From Arthrobacter sp. AFG20 (GTDB lineage: Bacteria; Actinomycetota; Actinomycetes; Actinomycetales; Micrococcaceae), in the NCBI RefSeq assembly GCF_002892795.1, contig NZ_PJMC01000020.1:30721-94720 (forward strand): a stretch of 64,000 bases of DNA, written 5' to 3'. Below the pieces are notes generated by a model. That model had not been told where the DNA came from and ran no database searches. It saw nothing but the letters and a program-made list of their open reading frames with translations. Both the position numbers and the translations under genes were made by a program. Shown piece by piece: positions 39,948 through 48,341 of this stretch (the first letter of the stretch is position 1; every line of letters starts with the position of its first letter).

Positions 39948-41336
39948 CTACATCCAGCCGGGGAGGACCATGACCAGCCAGGCGATGGCGGGGCCGGCGA
40001 CGACGACGATGCCGCTGTAGGCGAGGATCTGCTTGTAGAACTTGTCCTTGTCCACGTCCTCCGGGGCGTTGGCGAGTACCAGGGCTCCGTTGGTGGAGAA
40101 CGGCGAGACGTCCACGATGGTGGCGGCGACAGCAAGGGCGGCGATCACACCGACGGCACCGATTTCGCCGCTGGACAGGAACGGGACGGCCAGCGGGATG
40201 AGCGCGGCGAGGATGGCCGTGGAGGAGGCGAAGGCCGAGACAATGGCGCCGATGTAGCAGATCAGCAGGGCCGCGAGCAGGGGCATCCCGAGGTGGGCGA
40301 CGCCGTCGGACACGAACTTGATGGTGCCGGCTTCCTCGAGGACGCCCACGAAGGTGAGCATGCCGCAGATGAGGAGGACGGTGGACCAGCTGATCTTGTT
40401 GATGGCGCCCTTCTGGGCGGCCGGTGAGACGAGGGCCAGGACCATGGCGATGGTGATGGAGACGAAGCCGACGTCCACCTTGAAGCCCAGCGAGATGACG
40501 GCCAGCGCGATCAGGCCGGCGATGGTGACCAGCTGCGGAACAGTGGCGCGGGCACCGCCGGCATCGGCGGACTTGGCGGCAGAAGAGGAGCCGGAGGTTC
40601 CTTTGGCTGCGACGCCGGATGAGGAGATGTCGGTGCCGGAGCCCCTCAGGGTGGCACCGGCGGCGCGGGCGCCGACGCTGACGGCCATCCTGGACTCGGC
40701 GGCCTGTTCAACGAGCCGGCCGGTCTTGGTGGAGAGCAGTTTGCTGCCACCCAGGACGATGAAGAGCACCACGGCGATGGCGAGGTTGAAGATGAAGCTG
40801 GCGAGGAAGATGGCCATCGGGCTGGCTTCCAGATCCGTCTTGGCGATGATGCCGTTGACCGTGACGCCGTAGACGGCGATCGGGGAGAAGCCACCGGCCT
40901 GCGCGCCGTGGATGACCATCATGCCCATCATCAGCGGGTTGATCTTGTGCTTCGCGGCGAAGCTCAGCGCGATCGGCGCGATGATCGCGACGGCGGCCGG
41001 GGAGAGGGCGCCGACGGCGGTGATGACCGCCGTGATGGCGAACATGACCCAGGGGATGAGCGCCACCTTGCTGCCCACCAGCCGGACCGCGCCGCGGACC
41101 AGCAGGTCGATGGTGCCGTTGTTCTGGGCGATTGCAAACAGATAGGTGACCCCGACAATCGTCAGGAACAGGCCGCCGGGGAAGTTGGCGAGAATATCGC
41201 TGGTGGACATTCCGAGCACCACCGAGCCCAGCAGGAACGCGCCCACAAAAGCCAGGGCGCCCATGTTGAGGGGCAGCACCGTGGCCAGCAGGAACATCAC
41301 CGCCAGGATGATGATGGAGAGGACGGGAGCGGACAT
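39948..41336 (-). CDS. Dicarboxylate carrier, MatC-type (SLC13/CitMHS-like)
   Basis: A 462-residue membrane protein with about eleven hydrophobic segments. The N-terminal part matches the dicarboxylate carrier MatC domain (IIILAVMFLLATVLPLNMGA, GMSTSDILANFPGGLFLTIV, GVTYLFAIAQNNGTIDLLVR), and the ITAVGALSPAAVAIIAPIAL stretch is the substrate hairpin of such carriers. A polar, Ser/Ala-rich loop (about residues 225-265) separates the halves. MatC imports malonate in rhizobia; relatives carry other diacids. It is the first gene of a minus-strand operon with the CoA-transferase (gap 52) and carboxyltransferase, divergent from a GntR regulator. Confidence 0.9.
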   Translation of the reverse strand: MSAPVLSIIILAVMFLLATVLPLNMGALAFVGAFLLGSVVLGMSTSDILANFPGGLFLTIVGVTYLFAIAQNNGTIDLLVRGAVRLVGSKVALIPWVMFAITAVITAVGALSPAAVAIIAPIALSFAAKHKINPLMMGMMVIHGAQAGGFSPIAVYGVTVNGIIAKTDLEASPMAIFLASFIFNLAIAVVLFIVLGGSKLLSTKTGRLVEQAAESRMAVSVGARAAGATLRGSGTDISSSGVAAKGTSGSSSAAKSADAGGARATVPQLVTIAGLIALAVISLGFKVDVGFVSITIAMVLALVSPAAQKGAINKISWSTVLLICGMLTFVGVLEEAGTIKFVSDGVAHLGMPLLAALLICYIGAIVSAFASSTAILAALIPLAVPFLSSGEIGAVGVIAALAVAATIVDVSPFSTNGALVLANAPEDVDKDKFYKQILAYSGIVVVAGPAIAWLVMVLPGWM

Positions 41337-41396
41337 CGTTGTGCCTCCGGGGTGAGAGTTGATGTGATGTGGCTTACAAGCTCACTGGCCTAGCCT

Positions 41397-41409
41397 CCTA
41401 GACACTAGG
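41397..41409. promoter_or_regulatory. Candidate operator between the diacid operon and its GntR regulator
   Basis: CCTAG-ACA-CTAGG is a perfect palindrome with a 3-base centre in the 128-base divergent gap. CTAG also occurs at 41390-41393. On the minus strand a TTGACA (41415-41420) lies just upstream, so a repressor bound here could block the carrier promoter. Confidence 0.5.
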
Positions 41410-41464
41410 TGACTTTGTCAATATTCCTCCGCTAAGCTGGACCCAGATCGCCGGAAGGACGCGC

Positions 41465-42166
41465 ATGCCCAGGAAGACAGCAACGCAACAGATTTCCCGT
41501 GTCGCCCGGCCCCGGCTCTACGAACAGCTCGTGGAGCAGCTCATGGATTTCATCGAGTCCGCGCAGCTGGGGCCCGGCGACACCCTTCCCGCCGAGCGGG
41601 ACCTGGCGGAGCGGCTGGGTGTTTCCCGGGCCACGCTTGCCCAGGCGCTGGTGGCGCTGGAAGTCCTGGGCGTGATCGACGTCCAGCACGGGACCGGGGC
41701 GGTGCTTGTCTACCGGCCCAACGTTCCCTCCGTGCTCAAGGGACTACGTGAGCACCGCAGCCGCCTTCCCGAGATCGTCGAAGCCCGCAGCACGCTCGAG
41801 GTCAAGCTGGCCGAGCTTGCCGCGGAGCGCCGCACCGACGAGGACATGCGGGCGATCGACAAAGCCCTGGACGTCATGGCGGAAGAGGTGGCCTCGGGCG
41901 CCAAAGGGGCCCACGGCGACGAGCTGTTCCATCAGGCCATCACCGCCGCCGCGCACTCCGGCGTGCTTGCCCAACTCATGACCTTCATCGCCGAGATGAT
42001 CCTCGAAACGCGGCTCGAATCGCTGGGACAGCCCGGCCGGCCGGAGCAGTCACTGGCATCCCACCGCAAAATCGCGGACGCCATCCGGGTCCAGGACTCG
42101 GATGCCGCCGCGGCGGCGATGCTGGACCACATCACCCTCGTGTCCGACGTCGCCCTGCTGAAGTAA
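41465..42166 (+). CDS. GntR-family regulator with FCD domain
   Basis: A 233-residue protein. The winged helix covers about residues 15-85 (RLYEQLVEQLMDFIESAQLG, LAERLGVSRATLAQALVALE, GVIDVQHGTGAVLV) and the FCD domain covers the rest (EIVEARSTLEVKLAELAAER, DELFHQAITAAAHSGVLAQL). It belongs to the FadR/PdhR group and probably represses the divergent dicarboxylate carrier operon, with the imported acid or its CoA ester as inducer. GGAAGGAC precedes the ATG, unlike the other regulators in this window, which lack binding sites. A glutamine amidotransferase gene follows after 4 bases and may share the transcript. Confidence 0.9.
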   Translation: MPRKTATQQISRVARPRLYEQLVEQLMDFIESAQLGPGDTLPAERDLAERLGVSRATLAQALVALEVLGVIDVQHGTGAVLVYRPNVPSVLKGLREHRSRLPEIVEARSTLEVKLAELAAERRTDEDMRAIDKALDVMAEEVASGAKGAHGDELFHQAITAAAHSGVLAQLMTFIAEMILETRLESLGQPGRPEQSLASHRKIADAIRVQDSDAAAAAMLDHITLVSDVALLK

Positions 42167-42170
42167 GCAC

Positions 42171-42902
42171 GTGAAGCCGTTTCTGCTGCTTGCCTCGCGG
42201 GCCGAGGACGTCGCCGCGGACGATGAATACGAGTCGTATCTGCGCTTTTGCGGGCTGGAACCGCACCAGCTGAAGCGGATCCGGATGGAGCGCGCACCCC
42301 TGCCGAAGCTGGACCTGGATGACTATTCCGGCGTCATCGTGGGCGGCAGCCCGTTCACCTCGAGCGACCCTCCCGAAAAGAAGACCGAAGCCCAGCACCG
42401 TGTGGAGCGCGAACTGTCCGGGCTGCTGGACCGGATCGTGGCGGAGGACTTCCCGTTCCTGGGCGCCTGCTACGGGGTCGGTACCCTTGGCCTGCACCAG
42501 GGCGCCGTGATCGACCGGACCTACGGCGAGCAGCTGGGCGGCGTAACCATCAGCCTGAGCCCGGAGGGCCTGCAGGATCCGCTGCTGGCCGGCCTTCCCG
42601 CACAGTTCACCGCGTTCACGGGCCACAAGGAAGGGTGCACGGTGCTGCCCGCGCACGCGGTGCTGCTGGCGAGCTCCGCCGCCTGCCCCGTGCACATGTT
42701 CCGGATCAAGCAGAACCTGTATGCCACGCAGTTCCACCCCGAACTCGACGCCGAAGGCCTGGTGACCAGGATCGACATCTACCGCCACGCCGGATACTTC
42801 CCGCCCGAATCCGCCGAGGAGCTGATGGCGGAAGCCAGGACGTACACGGCCACCGAACCCATGAAGATCCTGCGGAACTTCGTGAAGCTCTACGGCCGGT
42901 AG
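42171..42902 (+). CDS. Class I glutamine amidotransferase-like protein
   Basis: A 243-residue protein with the class I amidotransferase fold. The catalytic Cys lies in FPFLGACYGVGTLGLHQGA and the His-Glu pair in YATQFHPELDAEG. DDYSGVIVGGSPFTSSDPPE is the typical early glycine loop. This group is annotated as GMP-synthase-like or glutamine-hydrolysing domain proteins with no fixed partner; no synthetase gene is adjacent. It starts with GTG 4 bases after the GntR gene, so it is co-transcribed. A role in removing gamma-glutamyl groups is possible but not shown. Confidence 0.9.
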   Translation: MKPFLLLASRAEDVAADDEYESYLRFCGLEPHQLKRIRMERAPLPKLDLDDYSGVIVGGSPFTSSDPPEKKTEAQHRVERELSGLLDRIVAEDFPFLGACYGVGTLGLHQGAVIDRTYGEQLGGVTISLSPEGLQDPLLAGLPAQFTAFTGHKEGCTVLPAHAVLLASSAACPVHMFRIKQNLYATQFHPELDAEGLVTRIDIYRHAGYFPPESAEELMAEARTYTATEPMKILRNFVKLYGR

Positions 42903-43235
42903 CCTCGGGCCGGGCCCCCGTCACGGGCAACTGAATTTCATATGCCGGCGACTCGATGGCATCGTTCGCACTCCGGATCTCTGGCTGGCCGACTACCAAT
43001 AGGACCTGCCGGCCGCCGCCGGATTCCCATTGACTTCGGCCCGCAGAGGTCTACGGTTGGACTACGTCAACATGTGATCTGTTGCGTGCGCGTGTGTGGC
43101 GAGGGGAAGCCACACCAAAAAGATGCGGCTGTTGTACCGTCACGTTCGGCGGCAGCCCGCATCTTGCCAGCGTGGCCGTTTCGCCCGGAAACCGCCTTCA
43201 AATTTCAGGTCTCAACCAATCTGCAGGTAACCTAC
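42903..43235. other. Intergenic stretch before the cupin gene
   Basis: About 330 bases. I see no convincing gene, hairpin or strong promoter; the frame of the cupin gene is open through most of it but the residues have no family pattern. Confidence 0.45.
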
Positions 43236-43634
43236 ATGACCGCCAATTTCATTACAGCCCTTGCCGTCAAATCCTTCGATGAACCGGACAAGAAGAGGTG
43301 CCCGGACAAAGCCGAGGTGGACTTGGTCAGCGTCAACGACTTCTCCGTTGCCCGGCTGATCCTCGCCCCCGGCTGGCGCTGGTCGGAATGCACCAAGCCC
43401 ACGGAAAAAACGCCCTTCTGCCAGCACAACCACCTCGGCTTCTGCCTCTCCGGTGTCATGGAGGTTGAGGCGCCTGAGGGTGCCCGCTCCTTCATCCGCG
43501 CCAATGACACGTATGCGATTCCTCCGGGGCACGATGAATGGGTGGTGGGTTCCGAGCCGTTCGTGGCCGTTGAGTTCCTCGGCGCGGCATCGTTCGGGCG
43601 GCCGGTCAGCCGCGGCCTCCACGCCCTAATCTGA
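43236..43634 (+). CDS. Cupin-domain protein
   Basis: A 132-residue single-domain cupin. ARLILAPGWRWSECTKP and FCQHNHLGFCLSGVMEVEAP form the first motif with the usual His pair (HNH) and a C-terminal AIPPGHDEWVVGSEPFVAVE gives the second His. Such small beta-barrels bind a metal and may be dioxygenases, isomerases or binding proteins. CAGGT lies before the ATG at 43236. The frame is open nearly 300 bases upstream, but conserved residues begin only after this ATG. No neighbour suggests a pathway. Confidence 0.82.
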   Translation: MTANFITALAVKSFDEPDKKRCPDKAEVDLVSVNDFSVARLILAPGWRWSECTKPTEKTPFCQHNHLGFCLSGVMEVEAPEGARSFIRANDTYAIPPGHDEWVVGSEPFVAVEFLGAASFGRPVSRGLHALI

Positions 43635-43810
43635 CCCGGCCACTCTGAACCCCAGCACTTGGGCCGCCAGCAGCAGAGCCGGCGGCCCCTTGTTGCGCTG
43701 ACAAGGCTGGTGCGCGGGCACGGCTTGTTGCGCGGCCCCTTATTGGCACGGCGTTCTGCAAGGGATAACGTCACTGCATGGGATGCCGTTCCAGCTGAGG
43801 AGGCGCCGCT

Positions 43811-44827
43811 GTGGCCATCATCGACAACGCGGTGTACGTGGATGGGCGCCGGACGGCGGATCCGGAAGGGCTGGAGGAAACATACTTCCTGCTGCGGCAA
43901 CGCGAGGGCATGGCCTGGATCGGGCTCTACCGGCCGGACCCGCGCGAACTGCGGTCAGTGGCGGACGAATTCGACCTGAGCCCACTTGCGGTTGAAGACG
44001 CGCTGACCGGGCACCAGCGCGCCAAGCTTGAGCATTACGGTGAAATGCTCTTCCTGGTCCTGCGCCCGGCGCGGTACCTCGACGAGGTCGAAAAGGTGGA
44101 GTTCGGTGAGATCCACGTCTTCGCCGGCCCGGACTTCGTTGTCACCGTACGGCACGCGGAATCACCGGACCTGGCACGGGTGCGCCGCCGCATGGAATCC
44201 CAGCCGGAGTTCCTTGCCCTGGGTCCCGACGCCGTGCTGTACGCCATCCTGGACCAGGTGGTCGACGAGTACGAACCGGTTGCGGCCGGCCTGGAAAACG
44301 ACATCGACGAGATCGAGGACGAACTGTTCGGCGCGGACCCGGAGGTGTCCCGCCGCATCTACGAACTGTCCCGCCAGGTCATCACCGTGCAGCGCGCCAC
44401 CGGGCCGCTGGCCGGGATCCTGCAGGCACTGGTCACCGGAACGCCGGACCACCACCCCGGCCCCGAGCTCCAGGACCACCTCCGCGATGTGCTGGACCAC
44501 GTCCTGCGGCTCAACGACCGGATCGCGTCCTTCCGGGCACTGCTGCAGAACGCGCTCGCGGTTAACGCGGCCCTCGTTGCCCAGCGCCAGAATGACGAGA
44601 TGCGCCGCCTCACGGAGTCCAGCTTTGCGCAGAGCGAGCAGGTCAAGAGGATCTCTTCCTGGGCGGCCATCCTCTTCGCGCCCACGCTCATCGGCACCAT
44701 CTACGGGATGAACTTCCATACGATGCCTGAACTGGACTGGATCTTCGGCTATCCCATGGCGCTGGGGCTGATGATCGGCATGGGGCTGGTCCTGTACGCC
44801 ACGTTCAAGCACAACAACTGGATATAG
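43811..44827 (+). CDS. corA: CorA-family magnesium/cobalt transporter
   Basis: A 338-residue protein. A long cytoplasmic N-terminal domain of helices and strands (FDLSPLAVEDALTGHQRAKL, VVTVRHAESPDLARVRRRM, ENDIDEIEDELFGADPEVSR) is followed by two C-terminal membrane helices with the signature IYGMNFHTMPELDWIFGYP between them and the tail FKHNNWI. CorA is a pentameric channel for Mg2+ and other divalent cations. GAGGAGG lies before the GTG start. It stands alone; a long structured intergenic region follows. Confidence 0.94.
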   Translation: MAIIDNAVYVDGRRTADPEGLEETYFLLRQREGMAWIGLYRPDPRELRSVADEFDLSPLAVEDALTGHQRAKLEHYGEMLFLVLRPARYLDEVEKVEFGEIHVFAGPDFVVTVRHAESPDLARVRRRMESQPEFLALGPDAVLYAILDQVVDEYEPVAAGLENDIDEIEDELFGADPEVSRRIYELSRQVITVQRATGPLAGILQALVTGTPDHHPGPELQDHLRDVLDHVLRLNDRIASFRALLQNALAVNAALVAQRQNDEMRRLTESSFAQSEQVKRISSWAAILFAPTLIGTIYGMNFHTMPELDWIFGYPMALGLMIGMGLVLYATFKHNNWI

Positions 44828-44952
44828 AACCGACGGAGCACTTGTCGACACCCCATTTGGGTGGGAACAGCAGCAGGCGGGCAACTTTTCCAAGGTTTCC
44901 AGAAGCAGCCGGCCCAACAATTGCAGTGTTCCACTCCCGTTGCGGCAGGGGA

Positions 44953-45021
44953 GCGGAACCCTGAACTTGCTCGTGGGCGCGGGGCCGGTAGTCCGGCAGC
45001 CCAGAAAGTTCGGGGTTCCGC
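44953..45021 (+). other. Candidate structured RNA, leader of the subtilase gene (outer stem)
   Basis: GCGGAACCCTGAACTT (44953-44968) pairs with AAGTTCGGGGTTCCGC (45006-45021) over 16 bp with a single G-T pair. The 37 bases between can fold further (GCCGG-TAGT-CCGGC type pairing). It lies in the 430-base gap before the protease gene. I do not recognise a riboswitch class. Confidence 0.5.
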
Positions 45022-45035
45022 GTCCCTGGGGATGA

Positions 45036-45065
45036 GCAGACCTGCGGCTCCGGCCGCAGGTCTGC
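45036..45065 (+). other. Perfect 12-bp hairpin upstream of the subtilase gene
   Basis: GCAGACCTGCGG (45036-45047) and its complement (45054-45065) with a 6-base loop CTCCGG. A second short stem CTGCAC-CAACA-GTGCAG (45062-45078) would compete for the last four bases. It could also end the CorA transcript, although no T-run follows. Confidence 0.6.
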
Positions 45066-45259
45066 ACCAACAGTGCAGCATGTGGGGCCGGGCAGGAGTT
45101 CAGGCAAGCGCAGGATTTCGCCGGTTTTAGCGCAGCTTTCGAAGCTTCGCCGAAGGTTCGAGCCAGCAACGGGGTTGCGGCGGACCGCGGAAAATACACT
45201 GGAAGCAGCCTTCCTCTGGCTTTCCCCGCCGGCCCTCAGCTCGTTCGAAGGAACCCAAA

Positions 45260-47398
45260 ATTCGCGCTTCGTCTGTTCTCCGTCCTGCCCTGGCCTCGCT
45301 GCTGCTGACGGCCCTGGCCGCTCCCACCGCCGGAGTGTCAGCCGGTGCTGCCGCCTCGGAAACCGGGGCTGCGTCGGCGGCTGCCCGCTACATCGTGCGC
45401 TACTCCGCCGGGACCGACGTTTCCTCGGCTGTGCGGAACCTGCGCTCGCGGAACATCGCCGTCGGTCGCACGTTCGCCAAAGCCATCAGGGGCGCCGTGG
45501 TCACGGCAACGCCCGGGCAGGCGGCGGAACTGATGCGCTCGGCGGGCGTTGCCGCCGTCGAACTCGATGCTCCGGTGACGGCTGCCGACACCCAGCAGTC
45601 CGCAGCGTGGGGCCTGGACCGCGTTGACCAGCGCGCCCTGCCGCTGTCCGGCACTTACACCTCGGCGTCTTCAGGCGCAGGCGTGAGCGCTTACGTGGTT
45701 GACTCCGGCGTGCTGTCTGCGCACGCGGAGCTTACCGGCCGCGTTGCCTCGGGGTGGTCGGCGATTTCCGACGGGCTGGGCACCGGGGACTGCAACGGCC
45801 ACGGCACGCACGTTGCCGGCACTATCGCGGGAAAGACTTACGGCGTGGCCAAGGCGGCCACGGTAGTTTCCGTCCGCGTGCTGGACTGCAATGGGTCAGG
45901 CTTCAACTCGGATGTGATTGCCGGGCTGGAGTGGGTCGCCTCCCACCACCAGGCCGGTACCCCGGCCGTGGCCAACCTGAGCCTCGGCAGCACCACCAGC
46001 GCCATGGTGGACGCCGCGGTGCAGGGCATCATCGACGACGGCGTCACCGCAGTGGTCGCCGCCGGGAACTCCGCCGTCGATGCGTGCAACAGTTCCCCGG
46101 CCCGGGTTGCCGGCGCGCTGACCGTTGCCGCGAGCGATTCCGCGGACAAGCAGGCGGGCTTCTCCAACTACGGCAGCTGCGTTGACCTGTACGCGCCGGG
46201 CGTGGGCATCAAGTCAGCTTCCTCCAGCTCGACCACGGCCACGGCCCTGATGAGCGGCACCTCGATGGCGTCCCCGCACGTTGCGGGCGCCGCAGCTGTG
46301 ATGCTGTCCCGGTCGCCCGGGCTGGTGCCGGCGGACGTGGCGGCGAAGCTGCTTTCCGCCGCCACCTCCGGTGCGGTCTCGGGCGCCACCACCGGGACGC
46401 CGAACCGGCTGCTGTTCTCCGACCCTTCCGCCGTGGTCCTCACCGCGCCGTCCGTGTCCGCGCTCAGCCCGGCGGCCAATTCTTCCGGTGCCGCCGTGGG
46501 ATCCAACGTTACCGCCACCTTCAGCACTGCTGTCCAGGGCGTGAACGGTTCCACCTTCGTCCTCCGGAGCGCCTCAGGAGCAACAGTGCCCGCGGCGGTC
46601 AGCTACGACGCCGCCACGCGCACCGCAACGCTGAACCCCGAGAGCCTGCTCGACCCGTCGCAGAAGTACACGGTGACCCTGACCGGCGGATCCTCTGCCA
46701 TCAGGGACGCCGCGGGCACGCCCTTTGTGACGGGCAGCTGGTCCTTCACCACCGCCGCGGCCCCCACGGTCACGGCTCGCACGCCCGGCGTGAGCGGCAC
46801 CGCCGTTGCCGCCGGAAGCAACATCACGGCCACCTTCAGCACGGCTGTCCAAGGAGTTACTGGCAGCAGCTTCCTCCTGAAGAACGCGGCCGGGACCGTG
46901 GTGCCGGCGGCCGTCACGTACAACTCCACCGCCCGCACCGCCACGCTGAACCCGGGGGCCAACCTCGCCAACGACGCCAAGTACACGGTGACTCTCACAG
47001 GCGGAGCCGCCGCCATCCGCGACACCGCAGGCACCCCGCTGGCCACCGCCAGCTGGACGTTTACCACCGGCCCGGCCCCGGTCATCACGGCCACGACGCC
47101 GCGCCCGGGCGCCACACTGGTGCGCCGCGCCGGCAACATCGCGGTGACCTTCAGCGAGGCTGTCCAGGGTGCCGGTGCGGGCACCGTCGCGCTGAAGAAC
47201 TCCGCCACCGGTGCCAAGGTGGCGGCCACCGTTTCCCGCAACGGCACAACGAACCAGTGGATCTTGAATCCCTCGGCGACCCTCGCCGCAAGGACCACTT
47301 ACACGGTCAGCGTGACCGGCGGAACCGCCGCGGTCCGCGACCTGGCGGGCAACCCGCTGAAATCCACCAGCTGGACGTTCACCACTGGTTCTCTTTGA
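45260..47398 (+). CDS. Secreted subtilisin-like serine protease (S8) with three Big_5-type domains
   Basis: A protein of about 712 residues. The reading frame with the signal peptide (KIRASSVLRPALASLLLTAL then APTAGVSA) has no ATG, GTG or TTG upstream of it; an ATT at 45260 stands 6 bases after AAGGAA and would start the protein. The first conventional start (GTG, 45335) would delete the signal peptide. An I9-type propeptide follows (ARYIVRYSAGTDVSSAVRNL), then the S8 domain with Asp148 (YVVDSGVLSAHAEL), His181 (NGHGTHVAGTIAG) and Ser335 (LMSGTSMASPHVAGAA). Three repeats of about 95 residues (NITATFSTAVQGV, KYTVTLTGGAAAIRD) are bacterial Ig-like domains. It should act outside the cell; a terminator follows. 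Confidence 0.88.
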   Translation: MRASSVLRPALASLLLTALAAPTAGVSAGAAASETGAASAAARYIVRYSAGTDVSSAVRNLRSRNIAVGRTFAKAIRGAVVTATPGQAAELMRSAGVAAVELDAPVTAADTQQSAAWGLDRVDQRALPLSGTYTSASSGAGVSAYVVDSGVLSAHAELTGRVASGWSAISDGLGTGDCNGHGTHVAGTIAGKTYGVAKAATVVSVRVLDCNGSGFNSDVIAGLEWVASHHQAGTPAVANLSLGSTTSAMVDAAVQGIIDDGVTAVVAAGNSAVDACNSSPARVAGALTVAASDSADKQAGFSNYGSCVDLYAPGVGIKSASSSSTTATALMSGTSMASPHVAGAAAVMLSRSPGLVPADVAAKLLSAATSGAVSGATTGTPNRLLFSDPSAVVLTAPSVSALSPAANSSGAAVGSNVTATFSTAVQGVNGSTFVLRSASGATVPAAVSYDAATRTATLNPESLLDPSQKYTVTLTGGSSAIRDAAGTPFVTGSWSFTTAAAPTVTARTPGVSGTAVAAGSNITATFSTAVQGVTGSSFLLKNAAGTVVPAAVTYNSTARTATLNPGANLANDAKYTVTLTGGAAAIRDTAGTPLATASWTFTTGPAPVITATTPRPGATLVRRAGNIAVTFSEAVQGAGAGTVALKNSATGAKVAATVSRNGTTNQWILNPSATLAARTTYTVSVTGGTAAVRDLAGNPLKSTSWTFTTGSL

Positions 47399-47415
47399 GC
47401 GAGAGTAAACAAAGG

Positions 47416-47445
47416 ACGACGGCGGCACGTAAGTGCCGCCGTCGT
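47416..47445. terminator. Terminator hairpin (GACGACGGCGG family)
   Basis: ACGACGGCGGCAC (47416-47428) pairs perfectly with GTGCCGCCGTCGT (47433-47445), with loop GTAA, between the convergent protease and secreted-protein genes. Confidence 0.88.
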
Positions 47446-47494
47446 GCTTCGGTTCAGTTGCTAGGACTCAAATTGGGCTCTACTGGCGACTGCG

Positions 47495-48034
47495 CTAGTA
47501 GCCTCGATGCCCCTTGTCGAGGTCAATCCGAGCGGAGGCGCGGTCGGAATCCGACTTCCAATTGTCGTGGCCGTGCCCGTTCCTTTCCTTGAAAACGATC
47601 CTGACAGTGTGGGACACCTTGACATCCTTGTCGCCACGGTCGGCGTGTACTTTGGCCTTATCGCTGAAGTACTTATCTCCGTGGACCCAGACCCAACCGT
47701 GGTCACGCCCGAGGTCCTTGTCGTTCCTTCCGTGACCCTGGAACATCTTGTGGTCGAAGTAAACCATGGTGCGCTTGTCGCAGTGGATCTTGAACTTGAA
47801 CTCGACCTTAACGGACTTGCCGTAGTCCCGATCCCTGTTGCCGTAGTCAGCCTTCTTTGGGGTGTAAGCCGTAACGGAACAGCTGTCCTTCTTGCCGTAG
47901 TCATACGACGGCGCTGCGCTGGCGGCGCCGGCGAAGGCCAAGGGACCACCTAACAGTCCCAGAGAAACAGTCGAAGCCAAAGCGAGTCTGGCTGCCAATG
48001 GGCGGCGCTGCCGTGTTGGCGAGGTGATGGTCAT
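47495..48034 (-). CDS. Secreted Lys/Asp/His-rich hypothetical protein
   Basis: A 179-residue protein. A signal peptide is clear: RQRRPLAARLALASTVSLGL, then GGPLAFAGAASAAPSYDYG with AxA cleavage before about residue 40. The mature part is full of Lys, Asp, His, Gly and Arg (KKADYGNRDRDYGKSVKVEF, GHGRNDKDLGRDHGWVWVHG) and holds two Cys that could form a disulfide. It is predicted to be a beta-rich, highly charged wall or medium protein. Lysine is much more common than in neighbouring proteins. AGGAG about 9 bases before the ATG at 48034 supports the start. No family recognised. Confidence 0.75.
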   Translation of the reverse strand: MTITSPTRQRRPLAARLALASTVSLGLLGGPLAFAGAASAAPSYDYGKKDSCSVTAYTPKKADYGNRDRDYGKSVKVEFKFKIHCDKRTMVYFDHKMFQGHGRNDKDLGRDHGWVWVHGDKYFSDKAKVHADRGDKDVKVSHTVRIVFKERNGHGHDNWKSDSDRASARIDLDKGHRGY

Positions 48035-48341
48035 AACTTTTTGCTCCTGCCTAGGGATGCACCTACATATTTGTTCGGGCAGGACTAGAAGATCACGGGG
48101 CGCGTGGAGACCTATCAACCACTTCTGCCGCTTTATGATCGTCCACCGGGAATTGTCGGGTGGACTCGGAGCCGGGTCCTCCTCAAGGGAAGCGTCCGGA
48201 TCCGGTATTCCGAGTGTACCTCCGGAAGTGCGTGTCAACACTGATTTACGGAAACTGTCAACCAAGAGCGGTTGTTTCCGACAATGAAGGGCAGTCGACG
48301 ACGGATCCTCCCGGCGCCGACTGCCCTCCCTTTCCGCCGTG
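48035..48341. other. Intergenic stretch with one candidate terminator
   Basis: About 300 bases upstream of the secreted-protein gene, so its promoter must lie here. GGGCAGTCG (48289-48297) pairs with CGACTGCCC (48318-48326), which may terminate the alpha/beta hydrolase transcript on the minus strand. A CGGAAA/TTTCCG pair at 48249-48280 is the other visible fold. Confidence 0.5.

Noticed and set aside
44953..45078. c-di-AMP (ydaO) riboswitch before the secreted protease
   Set aside because: Such riboswitches precede wall hydrolases in actinobacteria, but I could not find the conserved ydaO blocks in the leader.
45335..47398. GTG at 45335 as the start of the protease
   Set aside because: It would remove the signal peptide that is encoded in frame directly upstream and has no binding site at proper distance.
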